From DASSKP01 sp035695045 (lineage in GTDB: Bacteria > Actinomycetota > Actinomycetes > JAFAQI01): DNA of 47,875 nt. Positions 43,349 to 47,875 of the stretch are shown here, piece after piece. Numbering within the stretch: position 1 is the first letter of the stretch; each line of letters starts with the position of its first letter. Location of the stretch: NCBI GenBank assembly GCA_035695045.1, contig DASSEX010000026.1, positions 1 to 47,875 on the forward strand. Direction: 5' to 3'. A program made the position numbers and the translations under genes. The notes under the pieces were generated by a model that ran no database searches, was not told the origin of the DNA, and saw only the letters and a program-made list of their open reading frames with translations.

Positions 43349-44884
43349 ATGAACCGCCCTCGTACCGGCATCCAGCTGCTGGCCGGCGCCATCGCTTTGA
43401 CGTCGCTGACCGCGGCGTGCGGACTCAAGCCCGACGCCACGGCGACGCTCAAGACGGGAGCCGGTGCTGCGGCAGCCGCCGCGAGCAACGGCATCGCGCC
43501 GGGCGTGCCGGGTTCGACGAGCACGGTGCCCGGCGGTGCCGCGGGCTCGGCCCCCGGTGCGCCGGGAGTGGTCGCCGGTGGCCCCTCCGGCAGTGCGCCC
43601 AACGGCACGCTGTCCGGCGGCTCCAACAACGGCGCGATCGCGAACACCGGCGGTAACAACCCGGCCCCGTCGACCGGCGGAGCCTGCGGGGTGCCGCACG
43701 GCGGGACGACGACGGGCATCAGCGCGAACACCATCAACATCGGCCTGCACGCACCGCTCACCGGCACCGGCACGCCGTTCCCCAACAGCTCCTTCCAGGC
43801 CGGTGCCGCGACCTTCTGGCAGCAGCCGGGTCACGAGGTCTGCGGCCGCAAGGTGCAGGTGGAGTTCAAGGACGACACCTACACCCCGGCCGGTGCCCGC
43901 AACGTCTGCGGACAGATGGCCCAGCGCGACTTCCTCGTCGTCGGAGGCGGTGGCACCGACCAGATCCAGGCGTGCGCGACCGAGCAGCACATCCAGTCGC
44001 TCGGCGTGCCCTACCTCTCGCCCGGCGTCACCGACAACGGTCTCAACGGGCTGAGCAACTACTTCGCCGTCTCGCTGAGCTACGCGCAGCAGGGGTCGCT
44101 CGTCCTCAAGAACGCGCAGCAGCAAGGGATCGCCAACCCATCGCCCTCCAACGTCGACTCCGACAACTTCCCCGGCCAGAAGGCGGTCTGGGCGATCGTG
44201 ACGGCGGCCACCCCGAACTTCGCCGGCGCTCGCAACGGCATCGAGCAGGCACTCACTGCCGCCCACATCCCGTACAAGGACTACCAGCAGGACCAGAACG
44301 GCAACTACCAGTCCGCAGCGACGCAGTTCGGCAGCCAGCTCGCGTTGAACGGCTTCAAGACCATCTTCGTCGACGCCGCGCCGGGCTACTTCGTCTTCAT
44401 GTCCGGCGGCTACTACGGCGCCAACAGCGTCAATACGGCCAACTGGGTCGGCCCCGGTGTCACCTACACCGAGGTCACGGTCGCGCAGTACATCTGCAGC
44501 GGCAGCAAGAACCAGATCAGCGGTCACGCATGGTTCCTCGCGCCGGCGCCCGGCCTCGACCACGCGTCGCAGGAGTTCAAGGCGGCGTACAACGGCAAGT
44601 ACGACGACATCGAGTGGTCCCTGTGGGGTCTTTCCGAGACGCTGTGGAAGCTGCTCACCAAGGCCGACGCCAACCTGACCAGGCAGAACTTCATCGCGTC
44701 GACGGAGCATGCATCGCTGCCGGCAGGTTCGGTGTATCCACCGATCGACTACGCGCACCACGGCGGGCACTTCGGTGGCACCGCTGCCTGGGTGCAGCGG
44801 GTCAACTGTGGCGCGACCGAGCCGGACCAGAGCCAGCCCGGCGCCTGGGACACCGTCGGCAGCAACTACCTGCGGTTGTACTGA
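43349..44884 (+). CDS. ABC transporter substrate-binding lipoprotein, branched-chain amino acid type
   Basis: A 511-residue lipoprotein. The signal peptide ends in LTAAC (Cys24). Residues 30-110 are a Gly/Ala/Ser/Pro linker. The periplasmic-binding fold of the LivJ type follows: INIGLHAPLTGTGTPFPNSS, VCGRKVQVEFKDDTYTPAGA, LVVGGGGTDQIQACATE, SLGVPYLSPGVTDNGL and SGHAWFLAPAPGLDHASQEF. At least seven Cys in the mature chain suggest disulfides, uncommon for this family. The ligand cannot be inferred; Liv-type systems also import peptides, aromatic acids or amides. The permease gene follows after one base. Confidence 0.9.
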   Translation: MNRPRTGIQLLAGAIALTSLTAACGLKPDATATLKTGAGAAAAAASNGIAPGVPGSTSTVPGGAAGSAPGAPGVVAGGPSGSAPNGTLSGGSNNGAIANTGGNNPAPSTGGACGVPHGGTTTGISANTINIGLHAPLTGTGTPFPNSSFQAGAATFWQQPGHEVCGRKVQVEFKDDTYTPAGARNVCGQMAQRDFLVVGGGGTDQIQACATEQHIQSLGVPYLSPGVTDNGLNGLSNYFAVSLSYAQQGSLVLKNAQQQGIANPSPSNVDSDNFPGQKAVWAIVTAATPNFAGARNGIEQALTAAHIPYKDYQQDQNGNYQSAATQFGSQLALNGFKTIFVDAAPGYFVFMSGGYYGANSVNTANWVGPGVTYTEVTVAQYICSGSKNQISGHAWFLAPAPGLDHASQEFKAAYNGKYDDIEWSLWGLSETLWKLLTKADANLTRQNFIASTEHASLPAGSVYPPIDYAHHGGHFGGTAAWVQRVNCGATEPDQSQPGAWDTVGSNYLRLY

Positions 44885-44885
44885 C

Positions 44886-45851
44886 ATGCACGAGGTGCTC
44901 GCATCGGGCAGCCAGTTCAGCATTCAGCTGAACTTCCTCAGCCCGCTCATCGACGGCATCGCCAACGGCGCTGCCTACGGCCTGCTCGGACTGGGTCTGG
45001 TGCTGCTCTACAAGAGCAACCGGATCTTCAACTTCGCGCAGGGTGAGTTCGCGACCGTCGGCGCGATCGCGACCTACGTGTTCTACGCAGGCACGGGCTT
45101 CCTGCCGAAGCTGCCGTTCTTCCTCGCGGCAGTGATCGGCCTGCTCGTCGCGACCGGCGTCGCCATGTTGACGGAGCGGCTGGTCATCCGGCCGATGTTC
45201 GAGCGGGCCAAGGTGATCCTCGTCGTCGGCACCGTCGGCGTCGCGCTGCTGCTGATCGGTCTCGAGGGCCTGCTTCCCTACCCCAAGACGCAGTCGCTGC
45301 CGGAGATCAGCGATGTGCTCCGGGTCCAGCCGTTCGTGACCCGCATCGACAACGTGGCGATCCTCGACCAGGACGTCGCCAAGGTCGTCATGCTGGCGTT
45401 GCTCGCGCTGGGCGCGTTCTTCTTCTTCCGTTACACCCGCACCGGCACGGCGATCCTCGCCGTCAGCCAGGACGCGACCGCTGCGCGGGTCGTCGGCATC
45501 TCCGTCGAGCGGATCTCGCTCATCTCCTGGGGGATCGCGGGCCTGCTCGGCGGCGTCGCCGGCGTCCTTCTGGCGGTTCCGCCGGCCGGCTCGGTGACAC
45601 CGGGTGCCTTCACCGGCACGACGCTGACGGTGGCGTTCGCGGCGGCGGTGCTCGGCGGCATGACGAGCCTCCCAGGGGCGTTCGTCGGCGGCATCCTGCT
45701 CGGGCTGATCGAGTCCTTCGCCAACGCCGACGCGTCCTTCGTGCCGCTGCTCAGCCACGTGCAGAACGGCCAGGCCGAGCTGGCGGTCTTCGTCGTACTG
45801 CTCGCGGTCCTGATGTTCCGGCCGCGCGGCCTTCTCGGACAGGAGGCCTGA
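44886..45851 (+). CDS. Branched-chain amino acid-type ABC permease (LivH)
   Basis: A 321-residue inner-membrane permease, ATG one base after the binding-protein stop. Family marks are IDGIANGAAYGLLGLGLVLL, YKSNRIFNFAQGEFATVGA, RVVGISVERISLISWGIAG and LGGMTSLPGAFVGGILLGL, ending FRPRGLLGQEA. Eight or so membrane segments are visible. It forms the channel with LivM and is driven by LivG/LivF. Confidence 0.93.
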   Translation: MHEVLASGSQFSIQLNFLSPLIDGIANGAAYGLLGLGLVLLYKSNRIFNFAQGEFATVGAIATYVFYAGTGFLPKLPFFLAAVIGLLVATGVAMLTERLVIRPMFERAKVILVVGTVGVALLLIGLEGLLPYPKTQSLPEISDVLRVQPFVTRIDNVAILDQDVAKVVMLALLALGAFFFFRYTRTGTAILAVSQDATAARVVGISVERISLISWGIAGLLGGVAGVLLAVPPAGSVTPGAFTGTTLTVAFAAAVLGGMTSLPGAFVGGILLGLIESFANADASFVPLLSHVQNGQAELAVFVVLLAVLMFRPRGLLGQEA

Positions 45852-45852
45852 G

Positions 45853-46986
45853 ATGACGGTGTCCACTCCGCCGGTGACGGCGACGCTCGACCTGCGGGGG
45901 CAGGCGCGCCCGGATCGCCGGATAGGTGTGCGCGTGCTCGCGGCGCTGCCGTTGCTCGCTCTGGTGCTGCTGCTTCCTGCACGCAGCTACACGTTCGGTC
46001 ACATCGCCGCCTACGCCGCGATCTTCGTCATGGTCGGTCTGTCGATGAACGTGCTGACCGGCTACACCGGACAGATCTCTCTCGGTCACCAGGCGTTCGT
46101 GGGACTCGGCGCGCTCACCGCGGCCAACCTGATCCACACCGGCACGACGCCGGCCGATCCCTTCATGTTCGGGGTCGGGATGGTCAGCGCGGCCGCCGCG
46201 TCAGGTGCTGCCGCGCTGCTGCTCGGCGCGGTCGCCCTGCGGATCCGCGGCCTCTACCTCGCCCTGGTGACGCTGGTGTTCGGCAGCGTGTTCGCCGACG
46301 CCATCTTCACGCTGCCGTCACTGAACGGTCAGGACGCGGGCGTCTCGGCCTACCGGCCGTCAGCGATCTCCGGTGAGTACCGCTTCTACCTGTTCGCGGT
46401 CGCGATGGTGGCGGTCTGCTTCTACGTCGACGTGTGCGTCCGGCGGACGAAGCTCGGACGCGGATTGGTTGCGCTTCGTGACAACGAGCTGGTGGCCTCC
46501 GCCTTCGGCGTCAACGTGCTCGGCTACAAGCTGCTCGGCTTCACGATCTCGGGCGCGATCGCCGGTCTCGCCGGTGGCGTCTTCGCCTTCTGGACGCAGG
46601 AGTTCTCCGACAAGGACTTCACTGCGGCTGCGGGGTTCAACCTCGCGCTGACGTTCGTCGTCATGGTCGTCGTCGGCGGTCTGGCCAACCGCGGCGGTGT
46701 CATCGCTGCTGCGATCTTCTTCGCGCTCGTCAGCCCGCTGAGCCCGATGATGGGCACCATCGCGCAGCACACCGGTTGGCTCAACTTCTACAACGACCAC
46801 AAGTTCTACATCTCGAACGTCATCGGTGCGGTCCTGCTGCTGCAGACGGTGATCCTCAACCCGGGCGGCCTCGGCCAGGTGATCAGGCCGTTCGCACGCT
46901 GGTTCGCAGGGCATCCGTTCGCGTTGCACGACCCGGACGGCGACAGCGGCGTCGGAGCGATGGAGGGCAGCAGTGTCCGTGCTTGA
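45853..46986 (+). CDS. Branched-chain amino acid-type ABC permease (LivM)
   Basis: A 377-residue permease, one base after livH. Family marks are IFVMVGLSMNVLTGYTGQIS, LGHQAFVGLGALTAANL, ALRIRGLYLALVTLVFGSVF and GRGLVALRDNELVASAFGVN, with RGGVIAAAIFFALVSPLSP later. The last residues (DPDGDSGVGAMEGSSVRA) are encoded over the livG start. The partner of LivH in the channel. Confidence 0.93.
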   Translation: MTVSTPPVTATLDLRGQARPDRRIGVRVLAALPLLALVLLLPARSYTFGHIAAYAAIFVMVGLSMNVLTGYTGQISLGHQAFVGLGALTAANLIHTGTTPADPFMFGVGMVSAAAASGAAALLLGAVALRIRGLYLALVTLVFGSVFADAIFTLPSLNGQDAGVSAYRPSAISGEYRFYLFAVAMVAVCFYVDVCVRRTKLGRGLVALRDNELVASAFGVNVLGYKLLGFTISGAIAGLAGGVFAFWTQEFSDKDFTAAAGFNLALTFVVMVVVGGLANRGGVIAAAIFFALVSPLSPMMGTIAQHTGWLNFYNDHKFYISNVIGAVLLLQTVILNPGGLGQVIRPFARWFAGHPFALHDPDGDSGVGAMEGSSVRA

Positions 46987-47800
46987 GGTACGCGACCTGA
47001 CCATCCGCTTCGGTGGTCTGACCGCGATCGACGGGCTGAACCTGAAGGTCGACGAGTGGGAGATCGTCGGGCTGATGGGGCCAAACGGCGCCGGCAAGAC
47101 GACGGCGTTCAACTGCATCACCGGTTTCTACAAGCCGTCGCACGGCCAGGTCCTCTACAAGGGCCGCGACGTCACGAAGCTGCCGCCGCACCGCAAGGCC
47201 GCGCTCGGCATCGGCCGGACCTTCCAGAACGTCGGCATGGTCAAGTCGGAGACCGTGCTGGAGAACCTGCTCACCGCCCAGCACACCAAGACCGGGTACA
47301 GCGCACTCCAGGCCGTGGCCGGCTCCGGCGTCGTGCGGCAGCGGGAGAAGCAGCTAGCGCAGCGCGCGGAAGCGATCCTCGAGCTGCTCGGCCTCGCCGA
47401 CATCCGCGACCGCCGGCTCGGGGCGCTGCCCTACGGCACGCTGAAGCTGCTCGAGCTGGGCTGCGCGCTCGCCACGGATCCCGAGCTGCTGCTGCTCGAC
47501 GAGCCCTCCAGCGGGATGGGTCCCGAGGAGTCGCACCAGCTCGGCGACCGGCTGCTCGCGCTGCGCAAGGAGCTCGGGGTCACCATGCTGCTCATCGAGC
47601 ACCACGTGCCGCTGGTGACGGCGGTGTGCGACTACGTCTACGTGCTCAACTTCGGCAAGCTGCTCGCTGAGGGCGAGCCCGAGCACGTGCGCAACCACCC
47701 GGAGGTCGTGGCGGCGTACCTCGGCGGCGAGGCGCCCGCGGCCCTCGCGGCGACCGAGGTGCCGGACGACCAGCAGGCGCTCGCGGAGGCGACCCAGTGA
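46973..47800 (+). CDS. Branched-chain amino acid-type ABC ATP-binding protein (LivG)
   Basis: A 275-residue cytoplasmic ATPase subunit. The GTG at 46973 lies inside the end of livM (14-base overlap) with GGAGGGCAG just upstream. Walker A GPNGAGKTTAFN is near residue 37; the LivG-type insertion LPPHRKAALGIGRTFQNVGM follows; the signature region is LPYGTLKLLELGCALA, a variant of the usual LSYGQQR; Walker B is LLLLDEPSSGMGPEES; the switch His is in LLIEHHV. The stop overlaps the livF start (GTGA). Confidence 0.93.
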   Translation: MSVLEVRDLTIRFGGLTAIDGLNLKVDEWEIVGLMGPNGAGKTTAFNCITGFYKPSHGQVLYKGRDVTKLPPHRKAALGIGRTFQNVGMVKSETVLENLLTAQHTKTGYSALQAVAGSGVVRQREKQLAQRAEAILELLGLADIRDRRLGALPYGTLKLLELGCALATDPELLLLDEPSSGMGPEESHQLGDRLLALRKELGVTMLLIEHHVPLVTAVCDYVYVLNFGKLLAEGEPEHVRNHPEVVAAYLGGEAPAALAATEVPDDQQALAEATQ

Positions 47801-47875
47801 CTGCTCTTCTCGAGGTCGAGGACCTGCGTGCCGGCTACGGCAGCGTGCCGGTGCTGCAGGGCGTCTCCTTCGCGG
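47797..47875 (+). CDS. Branched-chain amino acid-type ABC ATP-binding protein (LivF), 5' part only
   Basis: The GTG at 47797 overlaps the livG stop. The 26 visible codons read VTALLEVEDLRAGYGSVPVL then QGVSFA, the normal LivF N-terminus ahead of Walker A. The window ends before the nucleotide-binding motifs. It would complete the operon of binding protein, two permeases and two ATPases. Confidence 0.85.
   Translation, partial: MTALLEVEDLRAGYGSVPVLQGVSFA

Overview
The window is one contiguous stretch of a very GC-rich, densely coding actinobacterial chromosome. GTG starts are common, several start and stop codons overlap (GTGA or ATGA), and many genes are preceded by TAGNCT-type -10 boxes close to the start codon. 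The gene order glmU-prs, rplY-pth-mfd, surA-like-mazG, eno-ftsB-DUF501-ppx, cbs and metB matches the actinobacterial housekeeping layout. The presence of an F420/PPOX-type enzyme, a GH25 lysozyme and a type 5 uracil-DNA glycosylase fits the same phylum. I cannot place the genus from sequence alone; a Frankia/Nocardioides/Streptomyces-like high-GC actinomycete is a reasonable guess.

Layout. 1-17960 is mostly housekeeping: cell-wall precursor and PRPP synthesis (glmU, prs), one-carbon metabolism (fhs), ribosome upkeep (rplY, pth), transcription-coupled repair (mfd), secretion folding (SurA-like lipoprotein), nucleotide clean-up (mazG), glycolysis (eno), division (ftsB/divIC) and polyphosphate metabolism (ppx). 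Three secreted proteins are interspersed on the minus strand: an LVIVD-type propeller, a small PPC-like protein and a GH25 lysozyme. 18131-24531 holds a uracil-DNA glycosylase, a 291-bp intergenic region with several hairpins, a 1266-residue protein joining a complete MFS transporter to a second membrane module, GAF, GGDEF and EAL domains, and a type II NADH dehydrogenase.

24584-34122 looks like an accessory island. It has an HNH endonuclease whose stop codon touches a tRNA-Leu(UAA), a small membrane protein, a secreted protein with fourteen tandem blades, and a divergent pair of membrane-anchored TIR proteins. One TIR gene is in an apparent operon with a 921-residue protein that I read as ribokinase-like fold, AAA+ ATPase and two RyR domains. 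This TIR/TIR/AAA-RyR cluster, possibly with the secreted propeller protein, is the best candidate for an undescribed signalling or defence system.

34060-42161 returns to metabolism: a HIT-truncated globin fusion, VOC, PPOX and DUF4287 proteins, a thiolase, and transsulfuration enzymes (cbs and metB) with a membrane protein and an MFS exporter between and after them. Three convergent gene pairs here overlap at their 3' ends. 42261-47875 is a branched-chain amino acid-type (Liv) ABC transporter operon preceded by a surface-anchored DNRLRE-like protein and cut off in livF by the window end. No gap between genes is longer than 300 bases. I saw no CRISPR array, rRNA or clear insertion sequence.
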